Below, piece by piece: positions 25,913 to 34,798 of a DNA stretch of 56,989 nt. The number at the start of each line of letters is the position of its first letter. The first letter of the stretch is position 1. The stretch spans positions 7,033 through 64,021 of the forward strand of contig NZ_MSLS01000018.1 of assembly GCF_001940785.1 (NCBI RefSeq). The letters run 5' to 3'. The notes under the pieces were generated by a model. The model was not told the origin of the DNA. It was given only the letters and a program-made list of their open reading frames with translations, and ran no database searches. The stretch is from Bacillus sp. MRMR6. Lineage in GTDB: Bacteria > Bacillota > Bacilli > Bacillales > Cytobacillaceae. Both the position numbers and the translations under genes were made by a program.

Positions 25913-26661
25913 TGAATGCAGAAACGATTAAAAGAGCATCTGCTGTCTATTTTACATTAATAAAAGACAAAGTAATTGATGAAAATAGTGAACACTTTCA
26001 GACTTACTTTGATCCGGATGTGAGACAGACCGTTCTTTTATTAGCAGACGAATCAGGTACATATATCATTGAATCAGCTAAGCGTATTCAACTAGTGGTC
26101 CAGCCGACCGGTTCCGTCTTTGCAACGAATTTTACACATATGAAAGAAAGACATAAGCAGGTCGAAACGAAAAAACATTTTCATCTTATGAGCATGGTCA
26201 TTATGGCTTTTTTAGCTAGTATAGACCGTAATCAGGCTGCGAAAATCCGTACGAAGCGGGAAGGGATCAGCTTCTACGCTTTAGAACGGCAAGTAAATGA
26301 CCTCATCATGAGTTGGGACAACATTCTAAAGTCAAAACCTACCTTCGGAGAAGCGGAACGAATCGATATGAGGGAAGTGGTGACCACTTGGAAGTACATG
26401 GAGGTTGACACAGATGATTACGGTGTGAAAAAAGGGAATAGAAGAACCAGAATTGGGTTAATTGCAGGTGCAATGCGCTTATTAGAGACGGAGGGCCTGA
26501 TCGTCATCCTCGATCGGGATGATATAGCTAAGGCAATTCCAAAACAAGAGCTTTTTGAGCGAATTGAATACCTATACCACGATTATGACCGTTACGAATT
26601 ATTAAAAAAATTAATGACACCAGAGGAGGATGAGGAGCATGCCGAAAATCAATCGAATTAG
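25912..26661 (+). CDS. jetB: Wadjet JetB (DUF6063-like, MukE-like)
   Basis: A 249-residue protein with tandem winged-helix character: MNAETIKRASAVYFTLI at the start, TWKYMEVDTDDYGVKK and the second wing RRTRIGLIAGAMRLLETEGL near 165-205, acidic C-terminus. Known: JetB is the MukE-like partner of JetA. AGGGGGAG precedes ATG 25912, whose first base is the last base of the jetA stop; ATG 25909 is possible. The 3' end overlaps jetC by 23 nt. Confidence 0.8.
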   Translation: MNAETIKRASAVYFTLIKDKVIDENSEHFQTYFDPDVRQTVLLLADESGTYIIESAKRIQLVVQPTGSVFATNFTHMKERHKQVETKKHFHLMSMVIMAFLASIDRNQAAKIRTKREGISFYALERQVNDLIMSWDNILKSKPTFGEAERIDMREVVTTWKYMEVDTDDYGVKKGNRRTRIGLIAGAMRLLETEGLIVILDRDDIAKAIPKQELFERIEYLYHDYDRYELLKKLMTPEEDEEHAENQSN

Positions 26662-29600
26662 AATTGTTAACCTTAAGTATGATGGCATGCAAAAGCAATA
26701 TAAAGATACCACCTTTAATTTTCATAATGATGATACATCAACAAATGGCCTTATTGCGATGATGAATGGCGGCGGGAAAGGTGTTTTCCTTCAAACCATC
26801 TTCCAAATTCTCAAACCTGGAACTTCATGGGGAAAACAAAACAATCGTTATTATCAGCAGTTCTTCTTTAATAATAAGGAGCAATTTATTCCATATACTT
26901 TTCATGTTCTTATTCAATGGGAATTGGACGGTGCGGACCGCAGACATCTGATTACTGGAGGCATGTTTTCAGCTGAACAGCGGATTTCGATGAGTGAAGA
27001 AAATAGCAATGAAAGCAGGACTTTGGAACAGGAAGCAAATATCCTCCCTAACATTACTTTTTATACAAGAGAATTTGAACGGAAAGAAGAGGCAGCCCTT
27101 GAGCATATCCCGCTCTATGAAAATGATGAGGTTGCAGAAATTGAAAGCTTGAAGGACTATTTGAAATGGAACGGATATGACGTTTACCGAGATACGAAGA
27201 AACATTACCGGATCCTTGATACATACGGAATTAACCGTAAAGACTGGGATATAATGAAGGATATTAACAAGGATGAAGGCGGAGTTGGCAAATACTTTGA
27301 GGGAGCGGAGGATGATCATTCCTTGTTCCAGAAACGAATTATTCCAACTGTTAGTCAAGTACTGCACCGGACAGAACACCAAAAGAATGATCTTGTCGAG
27401 ATTTTCAAAAGTCAGGCTAGTATCGCGAAGGACCTGCCTGTTCTCTTAAAAAGAGAGCAGGCCCATAAAGAGTTCTTAGAGGACATCGTCCCATTTGAAG
27501 AGCATCTGGCAAAAGGTGTAGAACATAAGGAAATAGTTCAGGGCAGTATAAAGGTAGGAAGACAGCTTCTTGGTGCATTAGACCATTTGAAACAAACGGA
27601 AGAGGAAACACTGTGTACTTTAGAAAAAGACATGGAGAAATTAACCATCAGGCAAGCAGAACTACGCTTTCAAAAAGATAATTTAGATTTTGCAAAAGCA
27701 CACAGAGCGGTTATGGACTGGGAAAAGAAACTAGTAGAAGAAAAGAGTAAGCATACTTCCTTACTAGAAATTTTGAAGGAAAAACAGGAGCGAAAGGAAC
27801 AGTTAGCCTTTCAGCTTTTATTGAAAGAGTGGAGTGAAAACGAACAGACGATTCGCTCTCTTTCACAACAAATAGAGAAATTGGAACAAAATAGCGGCTT
27901 AGAGCAAGTGAATCAAAGAATGGACGAAATCAAAAAAGAAGCTAAAATGTACTGGGAGCATTCTTATCAAACGTTACAAGAAGCTGTTAAGCAGTATTTA
28001 GCTTATCAAAAGTTCTTAAAGAAAAAGGGAGCGGAGCTTTCGCAACAGGATAAACAAAAGACGAAGGCGATCGCTCAGGCTTCTACAGAAATCGATTTAC
28101 TGTATACGCAAATTCATGCCTTTGAGTCGAAGGAAACGACACTCATCAAAGAATTTGGCGACCGTGTAACCTATGACTTAAAAGGCTTTATTGAGAGTCT
28201 ATCAAAGCAAATAGAAGACAAAAAGGCAAAACTAGATGAACTATACGCTAACGAAAAGGACTCTAATGAACGGCAAAATCAACTGGCCACTTCACATGGT
28301 ACGCTTGCCCAAGCTATCCAGTTTTCAGAAGAAAAATGTGAAGAATTGAATAGAGCAAATGAAGAGCAAAAGCAAAGAGAAGAAAAACTAGGTAATAAGC
28401 TTCATGGTTTATTAGACGAAGTCACGGTGCCGTTTACTCACTCTCTTTTATCAAAGTATGGCTTACAGATAGAAGAAATACTTGGCAATAACCATCTACA
28501 AGGGGAAAAAATAAAAAAAGACCTTTGGGAAACACAAATCGACCATTCCTTAAATGATGAACATTTCTGGATTGCGAATAAAGATGTGAAAGAATTAAAG
28601 GAATGGATCGATGAGAAAACAGGCATTGATGTGTTCTATGGATCCCAATTTCTCCAATCCTTAAGTCCAGAGGAAATGGCAAAGTCCATTATAAAGGATC
28701 CGCTCCTTCCATATGGTTTGGTCGTAAGCAAATACCAATGGCAAAAAATTAATCAGCAGGTTCTTTCCGGAAGAATGTTTAAAAGTCCTGTTCCGATTTT
28801 CTTACGTGAGGAAATGAATAGCGAAACCCAGCAGACGTCATTTGTGATGATTAACGGAACTGAGCAAGAGCTATTAACAGATAAAAACACCTTCACTCAT
28901 TGGAAAATTAAGATTGCTAAACAAATAGAAGAGAAGAAAGATACGCTAATAGAAATCGAAAAAACAGAAATTTCCTTACGTCGTACTCTAAAAGAAATTG
29001 ATCGACTCTTATCGAGCGAGCTTTCTAGGGATATTGAGAAGGCGATTAATCAGGAACAAAACGCCCTCCTTGCTAAGAAAGCGAATTTACAGGAAATTAC
29101 CACACAGCAAGACAAAGAAAAAGAATTACAACTTCAGCTAAAAGAACAGCTGGAGAAGACAAAAATAAAAATAAAAAAGCTTAAAAGAGACGTAGAAACA
29201 TTAGAGGATTTTGTTCAAGAAAAAATGCTGCATCAAGAAAATGAACGCGTGAAACTAGAGAAAGAGAAACTAAAGGACACTTTAGTTCTACAGCAGCTAG
29301 AAATAGCTAAAGAGCATCAAATGGTCGTTGATCTGCAAAATAAGTGGAGTCAAACCTATTTTGAATGGAAGCTGACCACGGAACAAACGATAAAGGAAAT
29401 TGCCTACTTTATTGAAGAAGCAGTATTTCCTGCTGATGAAAAAGCGGATCTGTGTGAAGAGGTCCCACGCCTTTCATCTCATTTATTAGAAGAAATTAAA
29501 GGAAGTATCGACGAGTTAAAACAGTTACAAAAATCAAAGGAAGAACAGGCTAGAGAATTACTCATTATCCAGGCGAAGAAAGAAACTGAACAAAAGCAGC

Positions 29601-31108
29601 AAAGGAAATTAGAGAAAAAACTCAGTACTCTTAATAACGATTGGAATAGTGTTCGAGAACCAGATGAACCTATGAGTATAGTAGAAAATATGCTGCAAAC
29701 CGCAAACAAGGAAGCGAAAACAGCGGAAAAAGATGAACGTGAACAAGGAACAGCTGTCACAGTAGCAGAAACATCCTTACAGCTTGCGACTGAACAGCGA
29801 GACAAGTCAGGCAAAAAGCTAGAAAAGCATGAAAAACAGCCTGAGAAATGGGAAGAACTTGACTTAGAAGTTAAAGACGTAGAAATCAAAGACCAAGCGA
29901 AGTTAGCAAAAGAGGAAGTAAAGCAGACTGAGAAGCGTCGAAAAGAAACAGAAACAAATATTACGGGGTATGAAGGGGATCTGTTAACGCTGTCTGTTAT
30001 TCTAAAGGAAGAAGCGGCGGCATTTACTGAGCAGGATATAGAAAAGATTAAGAATCAAGGCAAAGCTTGTATCTTATCCTGGTGTGAAGAACATCAAAAG
30101 ATTCAGGAAGAAGGTCAAGAAAAGCACGCGAAAATTGATCAATCCTTACGTAATTTAAAGCTTACGATTGAAGGCAAGGATTGGGAGATTCGCTTTAAAA
30201 ATGAAGTACTTACCACACTTGACCATATGGATACAAGGCATTATACGCATATTCAAAGCATTGTTAAAAATATGAAGCGTTTTTCACAGAGTGGTTTGGA
30301 GCAATTAGAACGCGACAAAGAAAGGGCAGAAAAGGCTCAAACCTTCTGGGCAAGCCGTGCGAGTATGAAAGTGATGAGTATTTCAGAGGCCATTCGTTCA
30401 ATGATTGCCAAAATGAAGCTCAAAAATGAACGAGGATCCTTCCCGCTTGTCCAGCTAAAAGAAGATATTTTACCTAAAAAGGCTGAAGATATCGAACCAC
30501 TGCTAAAGCAACATTTCGTAACAGCCATTAATAAAATTACGAATCAATTTGATATGATTGATGATCAAAATCGATTATTAGACCAAGAGATAAAGCAACT
30601 CATTAGTGATGAGCAAATTTTATTTGTCTCCCTTCGAAATCGATATCCTGAGTTACTTGTTTATAATATGAGGACAGATAATGCCTTTATGTACGGTAAA
30701 CCGCAGAGAGAGCATTATTCAACCTGGCAGACCATTAATCAAGGCTCAAAAACGAAATCTGATGGCAGTGGAGGACAAAAATTATCAGCCAGAATGGTTA
30801 TGATGATGATGCTATTGTCCGTTAAAAGCGAAACCGATCAAAGCTGGGTTCCTTTAGTCTGTGATAATCCGTTCGGACAAGCTGCATCGGCACATGTACT
30901 TGACCCCATCTTCGCAGTTGCTGAGAAACTAAAGTTCCAATTCATCGTCGTCACTCCGCCCGAATTGGTGAAAACGGAAATCAGCCAAAGATTTGCTGCC
31001 TACTATAAATTAGATTTCATTCGTGAAAAGGGAAAAGAAATTGTTTCGGACACCATTGTTCCAGCATTTCGAATTTACCAGGGAGAGGAAGCTGCTGAGG
31101 TAAAGTAA
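26639..31108 (+). CDS. jetC: Wadjet JetC, SMC/MukB-like ATPase
   Basis: A 1489-residue SMC-like protein: N-terminal ATPase half with NGGGKG phosphate loop (Lys47), very long coiled coils (about 270-560 and 740-1290) around a central hinge region, and C-terminal half with signature SDGSGGQKLS (1374-1383) and Walker B PLVCDNPFG (Asp1409, Asn1410). Known: JetC hydrolyses ATP to extrude DNA loops. Two deviations stand out: Gly instead of Ser/Thr after the Walker A Lys, and Asn where the catalytic Glu normally follows the Walker B Asp. They may be family traits. ATG 26639 has AGGAGG 9 nt upstream; ATG 26630 touches that site. A strong terminator follows. Confidence 0.87.
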   Translation: MPKINRIRIVNLKYDGMQKQYKDTTFNFHNDDTSTNGLIAMMNGGGKGVFLQTIFQILKPGTSWGKQNNRYYQQFFFNNKEQFIPYTFHVLIQWELDGADRRHLITGGMFSAEQRISMSEENSNESRTLEQEANILPNITFYTREFERKEEAALEHIPLYENDEVAEIESLKDYLKWNGYDVYRDTKKHYRILDTYGINRKDWDIMKDINKDEGGVGKYFEGAEDDHSLFQKRIIPTVSQVLHRTEHQKNDLVEIFKSQASIAKDLPVLLKREQAHKEFLEDIVPFEEHLAKGVEHKEIVQGSIKVGRQLLGALDHLKQTEEETLCTLEKDMEKLTIRQAELRFQKDNLDFAKAHRAVMDWEKKLVEEKSKHTSLLEILKEKQERKEQLAFQLLLKEWSENEQTIRSLSQQIEKLEQNSGLEQVNQRMDEIKKEAKMYWEHSYQTLQEAVKQYLAYQKFLKKKGAELSQQDKQKTKAIAQASTEIDLLYTQIHAFESKETTLIKEFGDRVTYDLKGFIESLSKQIEDKKAKLDELYANEKDSNERQNQLATSHGTLAQAIQFSEEKCEELNRANEEQKQREEKLGNKLHGLLDEVTVPFTHSLLSKYGLQIEEILGNNHLQGEKIKKDLWETQIDHSLNDEHFWIANKDVKELKEWIDEKTGIDVFYGSQFLQSLSPEEMAKSIIKDPLLPYGLVVSKYQWQKINQQVLSGRMFKSPVPIFLREEMNSETQQTSFVMINGTEQELLTDKNTFTHWKIKIAKQIEEKKDTLIEIEKTEISLRRTLKEIDRLLSSELSRDIEKAINQEQNALLAKKANLQEITTQQDKEKELQLQLKEQLEKTKIKIKKLKRDVETLEDFVQEKMLHQENERVKLEKEKLKDTLVLQQLEIAKEHQMVVDLQNKWSQTYFEWKLTTEQTIKEIAYFIEEAVFPADEKADLCEEVPRLSSHLLEEIKGSIDELKQLQKSKEEQARELLIIQAKKETEQKQQRKLEKKLSTLNNDWNSVREPDEPMSIVENMLQTANKEAKTAEKDEREQGTAVTVAETSLQLATEQRDKSGKKLEKHEKQPEKWEELDLEVKDVEIKDQAKLAKEEVKQTEKRRKETETNITGYEGDLLTLSVILKEEAAAFTEQDIEKIKNQGKACILSWCEEHQKIQEEGQEKHAKIDQSLRNLKLTIEGKDWEIRFKNEVLTTLDHMDTRHYTHIQSIVKNMKRFSQSGLEQLERDKERAEKAQTFWASRASMKVMSISEAIRSMIAKMKLKNERGSFPLVQLKEDILPKKAEDIEPLLKQHFVTAINKITNQFDMIDDQNRLLDQEIKQLISDEQILFVSLRNRYPELLVYNMRTDNAFMYGKPQREHYSTWQTINQGSKTKSDGSGGQKLSARMVMMMMLLSVKSETDQSWVPLVCDNPFGQAASAHVLDPIFAVAEKLKFQFIVVTPPELVKTEISQRFAAYYKLDFIREKGKEIVSDTIVPAFRIYQGEEAAEVK

Positions 31109-31159
31109 CAGAATGAAATGAAGATTTCATCAATAGAGCTATTATTTATCCCACTGCTC

Positions 31160-31201
31160 AATAAAAACCGTCTGGAGACATTTCTTCTGGCGGTTTTTAT
31201 T
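31160..31201. terminator. Terminator after the jet operon
   Basis: AATAAAAACCG pairs perfectly with CGGTTTTTATT over a 20-nt loop, 52 nt after the jetC stop. The A-rich left arm also makes it usable from the other strand. Confidence 0.85.
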
Positions 31202-31232
31202 ATTGCAAAATCAAAAAGTTATATATGTTATT

Positions 31233-31261
31233 TTATTGTTTTAGGGGATAACTAAGATAAT
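31233..31261 (+). promoter_or_regulatory. Predicted promoter of the zinc-ribbon gene
   Basis: -35 TTATTG (3-4 of 6), 17-nt spacer, -10 GATAAT (5 of 6), about 60 nt before the ATG at 31322. Consensus match only. Confidence 0.4.
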
Positions 31262-31321
31262 CAGACTATTTTCCAATGGACTAAGGTATTAAATCTATGG
31301 ATTAAATTGGGAGGCTTATGA

Positions 31322-32011
31322 ATGAGAAGGATCAATCACGGTTCCGTCAATTCTTACATAAGGTATGGGAATCTTAAAATACCAAAGAGTATCCAAAGTG
31401 AGTGCCCAGTTTGTCATAACATAACGGAATTTAAGATTAATGCAAATTTCCAAAGCAGCAAGAATGGAGTGTTAACCGAATCCAGTTGTCCAACCTGTAA
31501 GAAATCGTCTGTGTTTGTGATTATGACGAAGGATGCTCATGATGAACAAGGCGAACACGCGGATACGTATATATATGATATACAAGCAGCGAAACATGCT
31601 GTCAATCAAATTGAAAGTCTTCCCAATATCCCAAAGGATTTGATTAGAGCCTACCGTTCGGCGATTAATGTGCATCAAGCGAGAGAAAATTCAGCTACGG
31701 CTGTAATGTCGAAGCGTGTGATTGAAAGTATCTTAAAACATTTCCTAAAAGAAAAAAGTAAAGGGCAGCCATTGTCACAGCAACTTGAAATTCTTCCGAA
31801 TCATGTGGATTTGGCAAATCCTATTCATTCTCTGAGTCATTTACTCGCTACGGGAGGCTCACTACTTCAAATGCTTGAATTAGAATCTGAAATGGACTAT
31901 GAGACAACCTCATTATTAATGGATTTACTGGAAAGTCTGATTGAGTACCTTTTTGTCCTTCCGGGAAAAATCGAGGTTACACATGATAAAATATCAAAGA
32001 AGTTCAACTAG
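31322..32011 (+). CDS. DUF4145-like protein with N-terminal zinc ribbon
   Basis: A 229-residue protein. Residues 28-60 hold two CxxC knuckles (CPVC and CPTC), a likely zinc ribbon; residues 90-225 are helical and match the DUF4145 pattern (DLIRAYRSAINVH, KRVIESILKHFL, SLLMDLLESLIEYLFV). Known: DUF4145 is often found alone or fused to restriction and other defence proteins; its function is not settled. GGGAGG 7 nt before ATG 31322. It has its own promoter and terminator but directly follows the Wadjet operon, so it may belong to the same defence block. Confidence 0.75.
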   Translation: MRRINHGSVNSYIRYGNLKIPKSIQSECPVCHNITEFKINANFQSSKNGVLTESSCPTCKKSSVFVIMTKDAHDEQGEHADTYIYDIQAAKHAVNQIESLPNIPKDLIRAYRSAINVHQARENSATAVMSKRVIESILKHFLKEKSKGQPLSQQLEILPNHVDLANPIHSLSHLLATGGSLLQMLELESEMDYETTSLLMDLLESLIEYLFVLPGKIEVTHDKISKKFN

Positions 32012-32012
32012 T

Positions 32013-32044
32013 GCCTGTTTTCTAGAAAAGAACAGGCTTTTTTA
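32013..32044 (+). terminator. Terminator after the zinc-ribbon gene
   Basis: GCCTGTT/AACAGGC stem, 11-nt loop, then TTTTTTT, starting 2 nt after the stop codon. Confidence 0.9.
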
Positions 32045-32101
32045 TTAGGTTTTAAGTGTTTTCTAATAGTAAACTTAATTTCATATAAACGAATATTTTA
32101 A

Positions 32102-32131
32102 TTGACGCATCAACTTTGATTTTGCTATTGT
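32102..32131 (+). promoter_or_regulatory. Weak predicted promoter of the ribA operon
   Basis: -35 TTGACG (5 of 6), 18-nt spacer, -10 TATTGT (4 of 6). The leader then has ATAAGT (32145-32150) pairing with ACTTAT (32182-32187). I do not see the conserved elements of an FMN riboswitch anywhere in 32046-32216. Confidence 0.35.
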
Positions 32132-32216
32132 ATAAAAGAACTCCATAAGTTTAGATAAAGCTGCTTAAGAATGGCAGTTGTACTTATACGATAAAATAAA
32201 ACCAGGGGGAATAACG

Positions 32217-32975
32217 ATGGCAGAGATTAAATTTGATTCTAAAGTTCTTTCGATTTTAGAAGATAAAATACAACTAATTAAAACGGAACAAGGTGCAATT
32301 TATTTAGTTGGTCCGATAAAACTTCCTGTTAATTTGTACGGGGAAACCGTTGAATTTAAATGGTATTGCTGGCTAAATTGTAATGAAGTAACAGAGGATT
32401 TTGAACGGATTATTGATAAGTTGGCGTCCGTCAATTTAGCTGAACTTCAACAATCAAGTGTCCTTAGCTTTGGAGACTTTGAATACGGTGATGATGCCAT
32501 TATTCGTATGCATTCTATATGCCATACTGGAGATATTTTTGGCAGTAAACGGTGTGACTGTGGATACCAATTAAAACAGTCTATGAAAATGATTGTCGAG
32601 CACGGCACGGGTGCCTTATTTTATTTAGCAAACCATGAAGGTCGAGGAATTGGCTTATTTAGTAAAGCATTAGCGTACATTCTTCAGGAAAATAACTATG
32701 ATACCGTTGAAGCGAATCAAGCGCTTGGCTTTGTTGATGATTCTAGAAATTACAGTGATGCCATACAGGTATTAAAAGCATTGAGAAGTAAGCCGGTTGC
32801 TCTCATGACCAACAATCCTAAAAAACTAGAAGCCCTCAAAAACGCTGGGTTGCCTGTTTCGGGAAGAGAACCATTATGGGGCGATGTTTCAGAGTATAAT
32901 GAAAAATACCTTGAGACAAAAATAAATCGTTCCGGTCACATCAGCGGTGATGAGGTGAACTGTAGTAATGACTAG
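32217..32975 (+). CDS. ribA: GTP cyclohydrolase II (stand-alone RibA)
   Basis: A 252-residue GTP cyclohydrolase II. Zinc ligands Cys102, Cys113 and Cys115 keep the 11/2 spacing of E. coli RibA; YLANHEGRGIGL, DTVEAN and MTNNPKK are present. The usual HSECLTGD reads HSICHTGD here, a change beside a zinc ligand. There is no RibB domain, unlike the bifunctional RibBA of Bacillus rib operons. Known reaction: GTP to diaminohydroxy-ribosylaminopyrimidinone phosphate, formate and pyrophosphate. CCAGGGGGAA precedes ATG 32217; the TTG at 32178 is not needed. Overlaps ribD by 8 nt. Confidence 0.88.
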   Translation: MAEIKFDSKVLSILEDKIQLIKTEQGAIYLVGPIKLPVNLYGETVEFKWYCWLNCNEVTEDFERIIDKLASVNLAELQQSSVLSFGDFEYGDDAIIRMHSICHTGDIFGSKRCDCGYQLKQSMKMIVEHGTGALFYLANHEGRGIGLFSKALAYILQENNYDTVEANQALGFVDDSRNYSDAIQVLKALRSKPVALMTNNPKKLEALKNAGLPVSGREPLWGDVSEYNEKYLETKINRSGHISGDEVNCSND

Positions 32976-34071
32976 CCACGAATTCTATATGGATTTAGCC
33001 TTGCAAAATGCAAAGGCCATGAAAGGGCAGACAGATCCCAATCCGTTAGTAGGTTCTGTAATTATAAATGAGAACCGAATAGTAGGGGTCGGTACACATT
33101 TAAAGGCAGGGGAACCGCATGCTGAAATTCATGCACTTCGAATGGCTGGTGATAAAGCAAGTGGCGGAACCATTTATGTCACGCTTGAACCATGCTCCCA
33201 TCATGGGAAAACAGGGCCTTGTGCTGTTGCGATTAAGGAAGCAGGAATTAAAAAAGTGGTCATTGCAACCCTCGACCCTAATCCGGTTGTTTCAGGTAAT
33301 GGTGTTAAAATACTTGAAGATGCAGGAATTGAAGTGGTGATTGGCATTCGCCAAGAAGAATCAATGCGAATGAATGAGGTTTTTAATAAATTTATTGTAC
33401 AAAAAAAGCCATTTGTTACATTAAAATCGGGTATTACCTTGGACGGGAAAATCGCCACTCACTCTTCTGACAGTAAATGGATTACATCTGAAGGGTCCAG
33501 ACTGGATGTACATCAACTCAGAAATGAAAACATGGCTATTCTTGTTGGAGTTAATACCGTAATAAAAGATAATCCAGAGCTAACAACTAGAATTCCAAAT
33601 GGACGTAACCCCATCCGAATAATTTTGGATTCCAACTTGAGAATACCGCTAGACTCAAAGGTCATTACCGACCAACAAGCTGACACGTGGATTTTTACAA
33701 GCCAGAATGTTGACCATGACAAAGAGGACACACTCTTATCTAGAGGAATAAGAGTCTATCGCACAAATGCGGCAAAACATGTAGATGTGAAAGAAGTAGT
33801 AGAAATATTGGGTGAAAATCTTATTTCGTCAGTGTTAATTGAAGGTGGAGGTACCATTAATGCCTCTTTTTTAGAAAACCAATTAATTGATAAGGTCGTC
33901 TTGTATTTTGCTCCAAAATTAATTGGAGGGAAAGAGGCGCCTACCTTTTTGGAAGGGGCAGGAGTCAATAAAATGAAAGATGCAGTTGAATTATCGGATA
34001 CTGAGATTATAAAAATCGGGAAAGACTTTAAATTCATTGGCTATCCGAAATACAACCATGAGGAAGTTTAG
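32968..34071 (+). CDS. ribD: Bifunctional pyrimidine deaminase/reductase RibD
   Basis: A 367-residue protein of normal length. N-terminal deaminase domain: HAEIHAL and EPCSHHGKTGPC zinc motif. C-terminal reductase domain: KSGITLDGKIAT, SKWITSEG, LVGVNTVIKDNP and LIEGGGTINASF. Known: it converts the RibA product into 5-amino-6-ribitylaminouracil phosphate. Its start lies in the ribA 3' end with GAGGTGA 10 nt upstream. ribE, ribH and ribBA do not follow, so this pair makes an intermediate rather than riboflavin unless other loci finish the job. Confidence 0.92.
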   Translation: MTSHEFYMDLALQNAKAMKGQTDPNPLVGSVIINENRIVGVGTHLKAGEPHAEIHALRMAGDKASGGTIYVTLEPCSHHGKTGPCAVAIKEAGIKKVVIATLDPNPVVSGNGVKILEDAGIEVVIGIRQEESMRMNEVFNKFIVQKKPFVTLKSGITLDGKIATHSSDSKWITSEGSRLDVHQLRNENMAILVGVNTVIKDNPELTTRIPNGRNPIRIILDSNLRIPLDSKVITDQQADTWIFTSQNVDHDKEDTLLSRGIRVYRTNAAKHVDVKEVVEILGENLISSVLIEGGGTINASFLENQLIDKVVLYFAPKLIGGKEAPTFLEGAGVNKMKDAVELSDTEIIKIGKDFKFIGYPKYNHEEV

Positions 34072-34073
34072 AA

Positions 34074-34643
34074 ATGAGATTAGGATTCGATATTGATGAT
34101 ACTCTGATCGATTTAAGGCAGCATGCCTTTCATATTTATAATAAAAATTTGGGCAAAAAGGTGCCTACTGAAGTATTTCACGAACTCACTAGAGTAGAAA
34201 TACATGAACCGTTTGGATTAACAGAAGAGGAAGGCAGAGCTATGTGGAATTCTTCATTGGAAGAGGTCTATTACACTTCCTGTCCGCCCTTCCCCAATGC
34301 GATAGAGACATTGCAGGATCTGAACCAGCAGGGTCATGAAATTTTCTATATTACATCTAGACCTAAGGAACATGGTGAACGGACAAAAGAATGGATGAAA
34401 AGTCAGGGTTTTCCAGTTAACGATGAACGGTTCTTTTATGGCATGCAGGATCATGAAAAAGTCCAAATCATAAAAAATCTTCAACTAGATTACTACTTTG
34501 ACGATAAACCGGGAGTTCTAAACACCCTTTTAGATGAACCAAAAACGAAAGTGTTTATGAGGGACCAATCCTATAATCGTAATCTAAAATTCCCGCGGAT
34601 AGTAGAATGGACAGAGTTAAAGCAAATTATAAAAAATAGTTAG
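34074..34643 (+). CDS. HAD-family nucleotidase/phosphatase (5'-nucleotidase C-like)
   Basis: A 189-residue HAD protein: motif I GFDIDDTLID (residues 4-13), motif II YITSRP (about 95), motif III Lys near HEKVQIIKN and motif IV YYFDDKPG. The pattern fits the YqfW/NT5C-like nucleotidase family. It starts 2 nt after ribD stop, so it is in the operon. The riboflavin pathway needs a HAD phosphatase to dephosphorylate the RibD product; in B. subtilis this is done by other HAD enzymes. This protein is a good candidate for that step here, an inference from position. Confidence 0.82.
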   Translation: MRLGFDIDDTLIDLRQHAFHIYNKNLGKKVPTEVFHELTRVEIHEPFGLTEEEGRAMWNSSLEEVYYTSCPPFPNAIETLQDLNQQGHEIFYITSRPKEHGERTKEWMKSQGFPVNDERFFYGMQDHEKVQIIKNLQLDYYFDDKPGVLNTLLDEPKTKVFMRDQSYNRNLKFPRIVEWTELKQIIKNS

Positions 34644-34646
34644 AGT

Positions 34647-34683
34647 AAAGATTGTTGAGATATGTTCTCGACAATCTTTTTTA
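34647..34683 (+). terminator. Terminator of the ribA-ribD-HAD operon
   Basis: 14-pair stem AAAGATTGTTGAGA with TCTCGACAATCTTT (one G-T), 5-nt loop, then TTTT, immediately after the HAD stop. Confidence 0.9.
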
Positions 34684-34744
34684 TAAACAACAGGCTATGC
34701 GACATGGAGGAATTTGAAATATGTATTTATTTCATAGTTCAAGA

Positions 34745-34773
34745 AACTTCCCGTAAAAGGGAGAGTTTTTTTT
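34745..34773. terminator. Second hairpin with T run before the convergent araC gene
   Basis: AACTTCCC pairs with GGGAGAGTT (one bulge) around GTAAAA, followed by TTTTTTT on the plus strand. It insulates the rib operon from the convergent regulator; the left side (TTCTTGAAC on the minus strand) is a poor terminator for the regulator. Confidence 0.7.
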
Positions 34774-34798
34774 ATTTCGAATACAGTGTCTAGATACT

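Noticed and set aside
26969..30528. Several minus-strand ORFs of 60-137 codons within jetC
   Set aside because: They mirror the coiled-coil codon bias of jetC (Ser/Phe/Cys-rich antisense) and lack ribosome sites.
32046..32216. FMN riboswitch before ribA
   Set aside because: The conserved RFN blocks are not present and the leader is too short; only a 6-bp distal pairing was seen.
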